Below are positions 52,239 through 61,627 of a stretch of DNA of 64,000 bases, in pieces. Position 1 is the first letter of the stretch, and each line of letters opens with the position of its first letter. Below the pieces are notes generated by a model. That model ran no database searches, had not been told where the DNA came from, and saw only the letters and a list, made by a program, of their open reading frames with translations. Origin of the DNA: JAIQFL01 sp035295745. GTDB lineage: Bacteria > Acidobacteriota > Terriglobia > Bryobacterales > Bryobacteraceae. The position numbers and the translations under genes were made by a program. Location of the stretch: the NCBI GenBank assembly GCA_035295745.1, contig DATGIL010000053.1, forward strand, positions 1 to 64,000. Direction: 5' to 3'.

Positions 52239-55200
52239 ATGAGGAAGTTACTGACGTTAACTGCTGCACTCGTTCTGTGCGCCGCCATGTTGTCGGCACA
52301 GGGCAATACCGCTGCCCTGAGCGGTACCGTCTCCGACCAAACCGGCGCCGCCGTTCCGGGCGCTGAAATCGAAGTTATGAACGTGGCCACCAGCCTGGTG
52401 GCGAAAACCACCGGCAGCGAGCGCGGCGAATGGTCCGTCCCTTCCCTGCCCGCCGGCACCTACAAAGTCACCGTCACCAAGCCGGGATTCAAAGCCGCTA
52501 CCGTCCCGAGCGTCGTCATCGAGGCGGGTGTTCCCGCGTCGATCCCGGTACGACTTGAGGTCGGCCAGGCGACCGAGACCATTAACGTCACCGCCGGCGC
52601 CGACATCGTCCAGTCCGCCACCGCGGAGGTCAGCAACACCATGACCGGCCGCCAGCTTACCGACCTTCCCTTTACCACGCGTAATGCCGTCGAACTGTTA
52701 GTCAACGAACCGGGCACCGCGACGCCGACCACGCCCCGAAGCTCGTCAATTAACGGACTTCCCAAAGGCGCGTTAAACGTGACCATCGACGGTATGAACT
52801 CGCAGGACAACATGCTGAAATCGAGCGACGGCTTCTTCAGCTACCTGTACACTCCGGTCGATGCCGTGGACGAGGTGACCATGACCAGCTCCGCTGCCGG
52901 TGTCGACGCTACCAGCCAAGGCGCCGCTCAGATCAAGTTCATCACGCGGTCCGGCAGCAACCAGTTTCACGGCGGAGTCTTCTGGCAGGTGCGCAATACC
53001 GATCTCGACGCCAACTACTATTTCAACAACCAGATCGGCACGCCGCGCGACGTCATCAAGCTCAACCAGGGCGGCTTCCACGTGGGTGGCCCGGTGCTCA
53101 AGAACAAGCTCTTCTTCTTCACCAACTACGAACTTTACAAGCTGCCTGCGACGCAGAACTACAAGCGCACCATCCTGAGCCCCGCTGCCTTGCAGGGCAA
53201 CTACCAGTACACTGCCAACGGCCAGGTGAACTCGGTGAATCTGTACTCGCTGGCGGCTGCTGCCAACCCGTCGCTGCCGTCGGGCACGCGCGCCTATCCC
53301 ACGACACCCGATCCGATCCTGCTGTCGACTTTTAACCAGATCCAGCAGTTGGCCGCCGGCGGAATCGTCACGCCTAACGCCTCGAATGGCGACTACTCGA
53401 CGCAGACGCTGACGTACCAGCCCAACGGCAAGCAGAACAACTGGTTCTCCACCTCGCGCCTCGACTACAACGTCACCCAGAAGCACTCGCTCTCGCTCGT
53501 TTACAACTATGACTACTACCTGGCCACGCCGGACTTCCTGAATAACGTGGTGCCGGCGTATCCGAATACCGGTACCGTGCTTGGCACGAATGTCGAGACC
53601 GGCCAGCGCAGCAATCGATTCGGCGGCACGCTCACCTTGCGCTCTTCTCTCACGGCGCGCCTCACCAACGAATGGCGCGGCAGCCTGAACGGCGGATCCG
53701 TGCTTTTTTTCGACGCCCTTAACGACGGCCTGTACAGCATGTGGCGCGGCTTCATCCCGACCTTCTCGGGCGGCACTGGCGTGAACGCACTTTCGGGTGT
53801 GACCACGTCCACCAGCGCCCAGCGGCGCAATACACCCACCAAGGAAATTGCCGACACGGTGTCGTGGGTCAGAGGCTCGCACCAGTTCAGCTTCGGCGGA
53901 AACTGGGACCAGGTGAATGCTTTCCAGTCGATCTCGTTCACTTCGGTGATGCCGCAGATCTCGATGGGCATCGTCAATGGCGACCCCATCATCACCGGCG
54001 CCACCAACATCTTCAGCGCGGCGAACTTCCCGGGCGCCACGCAGAATCAGTTGAACCAGGCGGAGGCGTTGTACGCCGACCTCACCGGCCGCGTCAATAC
54101 CATCACCTCGCAGGTGGCGCAGGTCACGCAGGGCAACTACCAGTTCGGCACACCGACTGTGGACCGCGATCAAATCCGCGAGTTCGGCCTCTTCGCAAGC
54201 GATACCTGGCGCGCGCTTCCCAGCCTGACCATCTATGCCGGCCTGCGCGTCGAAAAGCAGGGCCAGTTCGTCAATACGAATAATCTTTACAACTCCGTGG
54301 GCGGGATTGCGGGTATCTATGGCATTTCAGGCGTCGGCCACCTGTTCCAGCCGGGCGTACTGGATGGACAAAATCCGACTCTGACTCCGATCAGCCAGGA
54401 CCCTGGATATTCTATTCCTGCCCGCTATGCGCCGTCAGTCGGCGTGGCGTACCAGTTACCCGGCATGACCGGAGTGCTGGGCGCGATCTTTGGGCACCAC
54501 AACGGAGCCACCGTGATCCGCGGAGGCTATAACATCTCGACGGTGCGCGAAGGCTTCCAGGTGTTCGTTTCGTCCCTGGGGGCGAATCCGGGCATCAGCG
54601 TGAGCACGACAGTTTCGAACGCCACTTTCCCGCAGAACTTCGGACCGGCAGGCAGCGTGCAGTTCAGCGATCCCAGCCTGCCGACGCGTCCGCCCAGTCT
54701 GCCGCCGACGCTCGCGGGAGTATCGCTCTACGATTTCGACCCACATCTGAAGTTGGGCTACGCGCAGAGCTGGAACATCGGCGTGCAGCGCGAGTTGAGC
54801 CGCAACACCGTGCTGGAGGTCCGCTACACCGGCAATCACGGAACCGACCTGTGGCGCCTGTTGAATCTCAACGAGACCAACATCTTCGAAAACGGCTTTC
54901 TCACCGATTTCCAGAACGCGCAAAACAACCTCACGATCGCGCGCAATACCCCGGCGGGGAGCGTTGCCGGCGTGAGCAGCGGTCCCACGTCGATCAATTT
55001 CGGCAACCAGGGCCTGCCCGGACAGAAGAATCTTTCGATCATCCCTGTCGCGATCGGCTCGTCTTCCGACACCACTACGGCGAACAACTTGGTCTACAAC
55101 CAGGCGGGTACGCTGGCGGTGGCGATCGACGGCAACACCACACGCATGAACAACCTGATCAAGGCAGGCTTCCCTGTCAACATGTTCCAGGTGAACCCGG

Positions 55201-56144
55201 CAACCGCGGGTGCTAGCGTGTTTATTCTAAACAATACCGGATCGTCGTACTACGATGCCGGGCAGGTGGAACTGCGTCGGCGGCTGGCGGCAGGGTTGCA
55301 AATCGATGGCAGCTACGTCTTCTCGAAGGCGCTTTCGGTGGGCGCCACCAACAGCTCCAGCGACAACCAGACCGCGGTCACGATCCGCAACCTGCATCTC
55401 GACAAGGGCCCGTCGGCGTTCGACATCCGCAATGCGATCAAGTTCAACTCGATCTACGAGCTTCCGTTCGGCGCCGGCAAGGCGATGCTCAACGGAATGC
55501 ACAACGGCGTGGTGAAGCAACTGGTCTCGGGATGGCAGCTGGCGGGCGTGGTTCGACTGCAATCGGGCACGCCGCTACAGCTCACCGGTCTGGCGACGAC
55601 GACTCAGAATGCGACCTCCGGTGTAGTGCTGCACAATATCTCGCTTTCGCAACTGCAGTCGGAAGTGGGGATCTATAAGACGAGCTACGCGGGTCCGAAT
55701 GGAGGGAAGATCTACTACCTGCCGCCACCCACCTCGGATGTCGCGGCGAGCACGGCGAACATTACGAGCGCCAACAATACGAACCTGATCACCAACAGCC
55801 AGGCGGCCTTCGGTGTGAACGGACTCTCGTACACGCAGGTCAATCCGAATGCGCCCTATATCGGGCCGACCGCGGCGGGACAGGTCGGCTGCATCTGCTA
55901 TCTGTATCTGCCTTGGCAGCGCCATTTCGATCTCAGCTTGACGAAGCATACGCGGATCAAGGAGAAGGTGGACGTGGAGCTGCGGGTGCAAGCGCTCGAC
56001 GTGCTCAATCTGACGAACTTCCTGCCGAATAACGGGCCTACCAGCGCGACCTTTGCGCAGGTGACGACCGCGTACCGCGATATTAACGGCACGGTGGATC
56101 CGGGGTCGAGGATCATAGAGTTCGTCTTGCGGGTGAATTTCTAA
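52239..56144 (+). CDS. Oar-like TonB-dependent outer-membrane receptor with carboxypeptidase regulatory-like domain (paralogue)
   Basis: A 1301-residue outer-membrane receptor. The start is the ATG at 52239, with GGAGG close upstream, giving the signal peptide MRKLLTLTAALVLCAAMLSA. The regulatory-like domain (ALSGTVSDQTGAAVPGAEIE), the plug (GRQLTDLPFTTRNAVELLVN, SSINGLPKGALNVTIDGMNS) and the barrel ending IIEFVLRVNF follow in the same order as in the receptor at 44629-48504. The two are clear paralogues that arose by duplication, probably now with different ligands. The intervening genes (Tat-exported protein, broken antitoxin, HEPN pair) have no copy here. Confidence 0.93.
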   Translation: MRKLLTLTAALVLCAAMLSAQGNTAALSGTVSDQTGAAVPGAEIEVMNVATSLVAKTTGSERGEWSVPSLPAGTYKVTVTKPGFKAATVPSVVIEAGVPASIPVRLEVGQATETINVTAGADIVQSATAEVSNTMTGRQLTDLPFTTRNAVELLVNEPGTATPTTPRSSSINGLPKGALNVTIDGMNSQDNMLKSSDGFFSYLYTPVDAVDEVTMTSSAAGVDATSQGAAQIKFITRSGSNQFHGGVFWQVRNTDLDANYYFNNQIGTPRDVIKLNQGGFHVGGPVLKNKLFFFTNYELYKLPATQNYKRTILSPAALQGNYQYTANGQVNSVNLYSLAAAANPSLPSGTRAYPTTPDPILLSTFNQIQQLAAGGIVTPNASNGDYSTQTLTYQPNGKQNNWFSTSRLDYNVTQKHSLSLVYNYDYYLATPDFLNNVVPAYPNTGTVLGTNVETGQRSNRFGGTLTLRSSLTARLTNEWRGSLNGGSVLFFDALNDGLYSMWRGFIPTFSGGTGVNALSGVTTSTSAQRRNTPTKEIADTVSWVRGSHQFSFGGNWDQVNAFQSISFTSVMPQISMGIVNGDPIITGATNIFSAANFPGATQNQLNQAEALYADLTGRVNTITSQVAQVTQGNYQFGTPTVDRDQIREFGLFASDTWRALPSLTIYAGLRVEKQGQFVNTNNLYNSVGGIAGIYGISGVGHLFQPGVLDGQNPTLTPISQDPGYSIPARYAPSVGVAYQLPGMTGVLGAIFGHHNGATVIRGGYNISTVREGFQVFVSSLGANPGISVSTTVSNATFPQNFGPAGSVQFSDPSLPTRPPSLPPTLAGVSLYDFDPHLKLGYAQSWNIGVQRELSRNTVLEVRYTGNHGTDLWRLLNLNETNIFENGFLTDFQNAQNNLTIARNTPAGSVAGVSSGPTSINFGNQGLPGQKNLSIIPVAIGSSSDTTTANNLVYNQAGTLAVAIDGNTTRMNNLIKAGFPVNMFQVNPATAGASVFILNNTGSSYYDAGQVELRRRLAAGLQIDGSYVFSKALSVGATNSSSDNQTAVTIRNLHLDKGPSAFDIRNAIKFNSIYELPFGAGKAMLNGMHNGVVKQLVSGWQLAGVVRLQSGTPLQLTGLATTTQNATSGVVLHNISLSQLQSEVGIYKTSYAGPNGGKIYYLPPPTSDVAASTANITSANNTNLITNSQAAFGVNGLSYTQVNPNAPYIGPTAAGQVGCICYLYLPWQRHFDLSLTKHTRIKEKVDVELRVQALDVLNLTNFLPNNGPTSATFAQVTTAYRDINGTVDPGSRIIEFVLRVNF

Positions 56145-56189
56145 GGGCGCTCGGGCTGGTGGTTCAAGTCCGGGAACGGGAAACTCAAT

Positions 56190-56222
56190 GGGCGCCGATG
56201 AACACGGATGAACACGGATGAT
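56190..56222. repeat. Short direct repeat
   Basis: GATGAACACG occurs twice in a row, followed by GATGA, in the gap after the second Oar-like gene. This motif is a widespread simple intergenic repeat in environmental genomes; no function is suggested. Confidence 0.6.
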
Positions 56223-56266
56223 GGGGTGGCGGCTGAATAATGTTTGCGGCGGATCTGGTGGACGCG

Positions 56267-56317
56267 CGAAAAGCGTCGAGAAGAGTCTCGACGCGGCAAA
56301 CAGGGTGTTTGCGCCAC
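56267..56317 (-). repeat. Double-hairpin dispersed repeat, copy 9
   Basis: On the minus strand: stem GCAAACA/TGTTTGC with a 3-base loop CCC, stem GCGTCGAGA/TCTCGACGC with loop CTCT, then TTTTCGCGCGTCCACCA. It lies between the second Oar-like gene and the SelA-like gene. Confidence 0.93.
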
Positions 56318-56368
56318 AACGGGCTCCTTTTGCGTTAAAGTAGGCATGAATCGCAAAAGGAGGACCCG

Positions 56369-57619
56369 ATGGACGCATTTCGCGCTACCCGGCGCAAGTT
56401 TCTGGCATGGGGCAATGCACTCTTCGCGGCAGGCCCCTTGTCGGCCGCCGATACGCACAAGGCTCCCAGTGAAGGCGAAGACTACTACGATAAGCTCGGT
56501 GTCGCCAAGATCATCAATGCCGCCGGTACCTACACTGCGCTGACGGCATCCACCATGCCGCCTTCGGTGCAAGCCGCCGTCGCTCGAGCCGCGAAGCATC
56601 CGGTCCGTCTCGCCGAGCTGCACAAAGCAGCCGGCGAGTATCTCGCGAAGCAACTGCGCTGCGAGGGTGCGCTCGTCACCGCCGGCGCCGCCTCCGCTCT
56701 CACGCTCGGCACCGCCGCCTGCGTCACCATGGGCAAGCGCTCCGCCGTCCGCGCAATTCCGACGGACATGAGCGGGTTGAAAAACGAAGTCATCGTCCAG
56801 AAGACCCACCGCTACGACTACGACCACGCGCTCTCCAATTGTGGCATTCACTTCGTCGAAGTAGAGACGCTCGCGCAGTACGAGGCGGCCTTCAACGATC
56901 GCACGGTGATGTGCCATTTCTTCAATGCGGCCGACGGAGGACAGATCTCGCGCGAAGATTGGATCCGGGTAGCGCACAGTCACGGCGTGCCGTGCTTCAA
57001 CGACGCCGCGGCGGATGTCCCGCCCATTTCCAATCTCTGGAAATACACCGAAATGGGCTTCGACCTGGTGACCTTCTCCGGAGGCAAGGGCATTCGCGGT
57101 CCGCAGAACGCGGGGCTGCTGCTGGGCAAGAAGGAACTGATTGCCGCCGCGCTGCCGAACAACAGTCCCAACTCCGATTCCGTTGGCCGCGGCATGAAGG
57201 TGGCCAAGGAGCAGATTGTCGGCATGGTTGCGGCCGTCGACTGGTTCCTCTCGCAGACCGATGCCGGAATGGAAACCGAGTTCCGCCGCCGCGCCGACCG
57301 GATCGCCGCGCAGCTCAAGGGACTGCCCACGCTGGAGTCGAGCGTCGTGATTCCGGATGTCGCCGCCAACGCCGTGCCGCACCTGCTGTTGAAGTACGAT
57401 CCGCAGCGCTTGAAGATCGCGCCCGCCGCGGTCGCCGCCGAGCTGCGAAAAGGGACTCCGAGCATCGAGCTGAATCCCGCTACCGGCAAGAAACGGGTCG
57501 GGGGACTGCCTTCCGATGAGAACACGATCGTGGTCGGAGTCTGGATGCTCGAGCCCGGCGAAGAGTTAGTAGTCGCGCGCCGATTGCGCGAGGTACTCGG
57601 AAAGGCAGCGAACGCGTGA
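56369..57619 (+). CDS. Tat-exported SelA-like PLP-dependent enzyme
   Basis: A 416-residue fold-type I PLP enzyme of the SelA/DgaE-like group. GVAKIINAAGTYTALTASTM is the conserved opening, VTAGAASALTLGTAACVTMG binds the phosphate, FNDAAADVPPI holds the Asp that contacts the pyridine N, and TFSGGKGIRGPQNAGLLLG contains the Schiff-base Lys240. The N-terminus TRRKFLAWGNALFAAGPLSA is a twin-arginine signal, which would place a PLP enzyme in the periplasm. AAAGGAGG five bases before the ATG is a strong ribosome binding site. It overlaps the following unknown gene by 4 bp; the third gene encodes a fucosidase, so a lyase on a sugar acid or amino sugar is plausible, as for D-glucosaminate-6-phosphate lyase. 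Confidence 0.87.
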   Translation: MDAFRATRRKFLAWGNALFAAGPLSAADTHKAPSEGEDYYDKLGVAKIINAAGTYTALTASTMPPSVQAAVARAAKHPVRLAELHKAAGEYLAKQLRCEGALVTAGAASALTLGTAACVTMGKRSAVRAIPTDMSGLKNEVIVQKTHRYDYDHALSNCGIHFVEVETLAQYEAAFNDRTVMCHFFNAADGGQISREDWIRVAHSHGVPCFNDAAADVPPISNLWKYTEMGFDLVTFSGGKGIRGPQNAGLLLGKKELIAAALPNNSPNSDSVGRGMKVAKEQIVGMVAAVDWFLSQTDAGMETEFRRRADRIAAQLKGLPTLESSVVIPDVAANAVPHLLLKYDPQRLKIAPAAVAAELRKGTPSIELNPATGKKRVGGLPSDENTIVVGVWMLEPGEELVVARRLREVLGKAANA

Positions 57620-58800
57620 GACTGATCGGGAGCTTGCTCCTAGTCGTCGCTCTTCTGCCGGCGCAGAGGGGACAGCGCGGAGGCAACAATCCATTTCCCG
57701 GCGGCACGAATCCCGATGGATCGCTGCGTCCCACGCCGCCGGTGACGCGCCTCTTCTCGCAGGATGCTTACACCGAGTACGCTATCCTCGCGCCAGGCAG
57801 CGAGCAATTCCGCATCCGCTTCTGGCCGGAAGAGACGCGGGTGGGAGCGACCGAACTGGTCAATGCGACACGCGGAGGCAGCGAAGGCACCGACATCGAA
57901 GTCTACGACCCGCGCACCGGGAAGCCGCTCAAGTTCACCTACCAGCAGCAGGGCGACGATCCCGAGAATCACGCCATTCACGCCACGCTGCCGATCCCGG
58001 TGCCGGAAGGCGGAGTGGGGCGCGTGCTGATCTACAAGACCTACAAAGATCCGCGCACCTACATGATGCACGGTGACGACATTGTGTGGGTGCGCAGCTT
58101 AAGCGGCTACCGGTTGGGCGTGCTGCTGCCCAAGGGCTTTTCGTTTCTCTCGTCGAATGTGGCGGCGCAGCTCAGTACTACGCCGGAGGGCCTGTTGAAG
58201 CTGGCCTTCGCGAATCCCAGCGGGCAGAGCAATCCGGTAACGATCCACGCGCGTCCCACCACTACGAAATTCACCCCAGCGCCCTATACCGACATGTTCT
58301 TCGACGACATCAAGACGCTCTACGACCTGGACAGCCCCGAGAGCCACAACATCCACGTCGAACAGACCTACAGCGACTTCCGCAAAGGCGAGAAGGCGCG
58401 CCTCGATTCGCTGGCTTACCTTGACCTGCATGACCTGAAGGTCGTCGATCTGGACACGGCCAAAGCGCTGCCGTTGTCGAAGGACGGCAAAGTGCTCTCG
58501 GCGAAGCTGGAAGTGCCGATCGTGGAGGATCGGCAGAGCACGCACATCCGCATCAACGGAACGCTCAACGATGCGGGATACCTGGTGCGCAACGGCGACC
58601 TGATCTTCGATCGCACCCTGCACGGCCTTCGCAATACGGTCCTCCTGCCGGCAGGATGGGAGGTCTCCGCGATCTCACAGTCCGGAACCATCGGCATGTA
58701 CCAAGGGCGCGCCTTCGTCGCGTTGATCAATCTCAACGCCGAAAACAACTATCGCGTGACCATTCACGCCTCAAAGCGAACCGGAGATAGCAACAAATGA
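57616..58800 (+). CDS. Exported protein of unknown function in fucosidase operon
   Basis: A 394-residue protein beginning with GTG (GTGA overlap with the previous stop) and a short signal peptide (MRLIGSLLLVVALLPAQRGQ). The mature part is beta-rich with repeated short strands (RIRFWPEETRVGATELVNAT, NIHVEQTYSDFRKGEK, STHIRINGTLNDAGYLV). I do not recognise a family and see no catalytic motif. It shares 4 bp with both neighbours (SelA-like enzyme and fucosidase), so the three are translated together. A carbohydrate-binding or assisting role is only a guess. Confidence 0.8.
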   Translation: MRLIGSLLLVVALLPAQRGQRGGNNPFPGGTNPDGSLRPTPPVTRLFSQDAYTEYAILAPGSEQFRIRFWPEETRVGATELVNATRGGSEGTDIEVYDPRTGKPLKFTYQQQGDDPENHAIHATLPIPVPEGGVGRVLIYKTYKDPRTYMMHGDDIVWVRSLSGYRLGVLLPKGFSFLSSNVAAQLSTTPEGLLKLAFANPSGQSNPVTIHARPTTTKFTPAPYTDMFFDDIKTLYDLDSPESHNIHVEQTYSDFRKGEKARLDSLAYLDLHDLKVVDLDTAKALPLSKDGKVLSAKLEVPIVEDRQSTHIRINGTLNDAGYLVRNGDLIFDRTLHGLRNTVLLPAGWEVSAISQSGTIGMYQGRAFVALINLNAENNYRVTIHASKRTGDSNK

Positions 58801-60158
58801 GACGCCGAGTCGTAGCATTCACGCTGCTGGCCTGCTTCAGCGCGGCTGCCGCATTCGCGCAGGACCCTTCCCCGACCCTCTCGCCGGAAGAACGCATGAA
58901 GTGGTTCCGCGAGGCCAAATTCGGGCTCTTCATCCACTGGGGCCTCTACGCGATTCCCGCCGGCGAATGGAAGGGCCAAGCGATCCCGGGCATCGGCGAG
59001 TGGATCATGCATGATGCCCGGATCCCAGTCGGCGAGTATGAACAGCTCGCCAAGCAGTTCAACCCGGTGAAGTTCGATGCCGACGCCTTCGCGCAGCTCG
59101 CGCAGGATGCCGGCATGAAGTACCTGGTGATCACCAGCAAGCATCACGACGGCTTCGCCATGTACCATTCCACGGTGAGCAAGTACAACGTCTTCGATGC
59201 GACGCCGTTTCACCGCGACGTGATCAAGGAACTCTCCGCTGCCTGCGCACGCCACGGCATCCGCTTCGGCGTGTACTATTCGCAGGCGCAGGACTGGCAT
59301 GAGCCCAACGGCGCCGGCAACACCTGGGATTTCGGTCCGGACGAAAAAAAGGACTACGACCAATATCTGCGCAGCAAGTCGGAGCCGCAGGTTCGCGAAC
59401 TTCTCACCGAGTACGGGCCGATCTGCCTGATCTGGTTCGACACGCCGCGCATGATGAGCGGCGAGCAATCGGGACGCGCGCAGCGTTTCGTCGATCTGGC
59501 GCGTTCGCTGCAGCCCAACACGCTCCTGGATGGCCGCCTCGGGATCAAGGGCGACTATCGATCGATGGGCGACAACGCGATTCCGAATACCGTGGTGCAT
59601 GAGGATTGGGAAGTGCCGGCCACGCTGAATCACACCTGGGGATTCAAGAAGGACGATACGGATTGGAAGACGCCCGAAGATCTCACGTTCAAGCTGGTGG
59701 ACATCGTGAGCAAAGGCGGAAACTATCTGCTTAACGTGGGACCCACGGCGGAAGGGCTCATCCCGCAGGCCAGCCAGGACAATCTGCGCGCGGTGGGACG
59801 GTGGCTGAAAGTGAATGGCGAGGCGATTTACGGTGCCGGCCCCACGCCCTTCGGCCCGGAGTTGGGCGAGGTGGACAACACTACGCACGATAAGAAGGGC
59901 AATCCGGGATTCAAGATCGCCAAAGACTGGCGCTGCACGACGAAGCCCGGCAAGCTCTACATCACGATATTCAAGTGGCCCAGCGATTCGTTCGAACTCG
60001 ACAAGGTTACGGGGAAGGTGACAAAGGCGTACCTTCTGTCGGACGCGCGCCACACGGCTTTGAAGGTGCAACAGAAAGCTGATAAGGTCAGCGTCTCGCT
60101 GTCCGGCAAGACGCCCGGCGAAATCGCCACGGTGATGGTGTTGGAAACGCGCAACTGA
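58797..60158 (+). CDS. GH29 alpha-L-fucosidase, exported
   Basis: A 453-residue glycoside hydrolase family 29 enzyme that removes alpha-linked L-fucose. The signal peptide is FTLLACFSAAAAFAQ. The catalytic TIM barrel has FREAKFGLFIHWGLYAIPAG, the conserved TSKHHDGFAMY (His116-His117-Asp118), and the nucleophile Asp215 in ICLIWFDTPRMM; GGNYLLNVGPTAEGLIP is another family signature. A C-terminal beta-sandwich follows. Its ATG overlaps the preceding stop by 4 bp. With the SelA-like enzyme and unknown exported protein it forms an operon, likely for degrading fucose-containing polysaccharide in the periplasm. Confidence 0.95.
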   Translation: MRRRVVAFTLLACFSAAAAFAQDPSPTLSPEERMKWFREAKFGLFIHWGLYAIPAGEWKGQAIPGIGEWIMHDARIPVGEYEQLAKQFNPVKFDADAFAQLAQDAGMKYLVITSKHHDGFAMYHSTVSKYNVFDATPFHRDVIKELSAACARHGIRFGVYYSQAQDWHEPNGAGNTWDFGPDEKKDYDQYLRSKSEPQVRELLTEYGPICLIWFDTPRMMSGEQSGRAQRFVDLARSLQPNTLLDGRLGIKGDYRSMGDNAIPNTVVHEDWEVPATLNHTWGFKKDDTDWKTPEDLTFKLVDIVSKGGNYLLNVGPTAEGLIPQASQDNLRAVGRWLKVNGEAIYGAGPTPFGPELGEVDNTTHDKKGNPGFKIAKDWRCTTKPGKLYITIFKWPSDSFELDKVTGKVTKAYLLSDARHTALKVQQKADKVSVSLSGKTPGEIATVMVLETRN

Positions 60159-60171
60159 TCGGCATCAGAGC

Positions 60172-61404
60172 ATGACAGGAGCAATGCTCCTGCAGGCCTT
60201 TCAAACCGGCCATAGCCGCGTGCCTGCGGGGCCATTCTGGCTTGGAGTTTTTGTGCTGTGGGTGGCTGTCCTCATCTGGTCCAGCCGCGAACACTCCAAG
60301 GGCAAAATCGAGAAAGCACTGAAGCGTGCACGCCAGGACCTCGTCGACGCCGATTATACGTGGCGCGATGATTCGGCCTATCTTCTGGCGAGGGCTGAGG
60401 AGACGCTGGCGCGCATTGTCAAGAAGCATCCTGGCCACGCTCAAGCGTTGCATCTATTGGGTGCGACGCTCACGAGGCAAGCCATGAAAGCGGAAGTGGC
60501 CGCGGCCGATCTGCTCTTCCAGAGCGCCGAAACGCGATATGCACAGGCGCTCGCAATCGATCCCACCGTGCCCTCGCTCTTTGTGGATCGCGCCGGTGGT
60601 TTGATCCGGCGCTCATTCCTGCATTCGGGAGAATCCGGCGTCCCGTATCTCGCGCACGCCATCGCGCTTTGTGAACAAAGAATCCACGAACGGCCACTGG
60701 ATCCGCAGGGCCATAGCACGCTCGGCTATGCGCTTTGTGCTCATGCGAGCCGGATGTCCAACGGGCATGTCCAGCCAGTGTACCAACGAGCGGAGGGGAG
60801 CTTCGAAGTTGCACTGAAGCTGCGACCGGACGACACGATAAGGATCGCGCTGGCCTTCGCATGGCTTCGGCACGCGCGCACACTGGAGCCGCAAGACCAG
60901 GAGCCGCTCCGCTCGAAGGTGGCGGAGATCTGCGGTTCCGTTCTGGAAAGGATTCCCTCGCATCCCCGCGCGCTGCTCTGCCGCGCTTACGCGCTTTTCG
61001 ATCTCGCGAAGCGTGGCTGCAGCGAGGCGACAGCCCGTCTGATTGCGGCGACATCCCGTCAATTCGATGCCGCTGCGGAGTCCGGCAGGGATGTACGGGA
61101 ACTCTTGGAAGGCCGCGGCGTACTGCTGTGGGCGCAGGCGCTATGCTGTGAAGGTGCTGAATCGACGCGCTTGCTTCGCGAAGCGCAGGAACGATTCGTC
61201 GAGTCCGAATCGCGGATGCCACGCATCTGCACTTACAACCTCGCTTGTATCCACGCTCAATTGGGAGAGCTGGAAGAGTGCCGCCGATGGCTCGAGGCGA
61301 GCCTCGAACCAGGCGTCTGGGTCAGTCGCGAGCAGATGGCGAATGAGCGTGAACTCCAGAGCGTCCGCGAGTGCGATTGGTTCCGGGCTCTTTTGTTGAA
61401 GTAG
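60172..61404 (+). CDS. Membrane-anchored TPR-like protein of unknown function
   Basis: A 410-residue protein with one N-terminal membrane helix (AGPFWLGVFVLWVAVLIWSS) and a long helical cytoplasmic or periplasmic part with TPR-like repeats: HPGHAQALHLLGATLTRQAM, ETRYAQALAIDPTVPSLFVD and CTYNLACIHAQLGELEECRR. The last repeat and RECDWFRALL resemble the capped ends of TPR arrays. It starts 13 bp after the fucosidase gene and may be in the same transcript. No enzymatic motif is present; a scaffold role is likely. Confidence 0.78.
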   Translation: MTGAMLLQAFQTGHSRVPAGPFWLGVFVLWVAVLIWSSREHSKGKIEKALKRARQDLVDADYTWRDDSAYLLARAEETLARIVKKHPGHAQALHLLGATLTRQAMKAEVAAADLLFQSAETRYAQALAIDPTVPSLFVDRAGGLIRRSFLHSGESGVPYLAHAIALCEQRIHERPLDPQGHSTLGYALCAHASRMSNGHVQPVYQRAEGSFEVALKLRPDDTIRIALAFAWLRHARTLEPQDQEPLRSKVAEICGSVLERIPSHPRALLCRAYALFDLAKRGCSEATARLIAATSRQFDAAAESGRDVRELLEGRGVLLWAQALCCEGAESTRLLREAQERFVESESRMPRICTYNLACIHAQLGELEECRRWLEASLEPGVWVSREQMANERELQSVRECDWFRALLLK

Positions 61405-61527
61405 TGTGGGCGCAGATATCCTCGACGAAGTTTCGAACCCTGTTCGGAGCGGGTTACGCGGGCGGGTAAATAGAAGCAGCTTGATGCGCACCGCCGAGTG
61501 CAGGGCGTGCGACAGTTGGTGGGCGCT

Positions 61528-61579
61528 CGAAAAGCGTCGAGAGAAGTCTCGACGCGGCAAACAGGAGTGTTTGCGCCAC
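61528..61579 (-). repeat. Double-hairpin dispersed repeat, copy 10
   Basis: On the minus strand: stem GCAAACA/TGTTTGC (loop CTCC), stem GCGTCGAGA/TCTCGACGC (loop CTTC; 9-bp stem), then TTTTCGAGCGCCCACCA. It lies between the TPR gene and the exported unknown gene, opposite to both. Confidence 0.93.
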
Positions 61580-61627
61580 AAAAAATGTGGTCCACAGATG
61601 GGGGAGCGGAGTCGTCGTACTCTCTGA

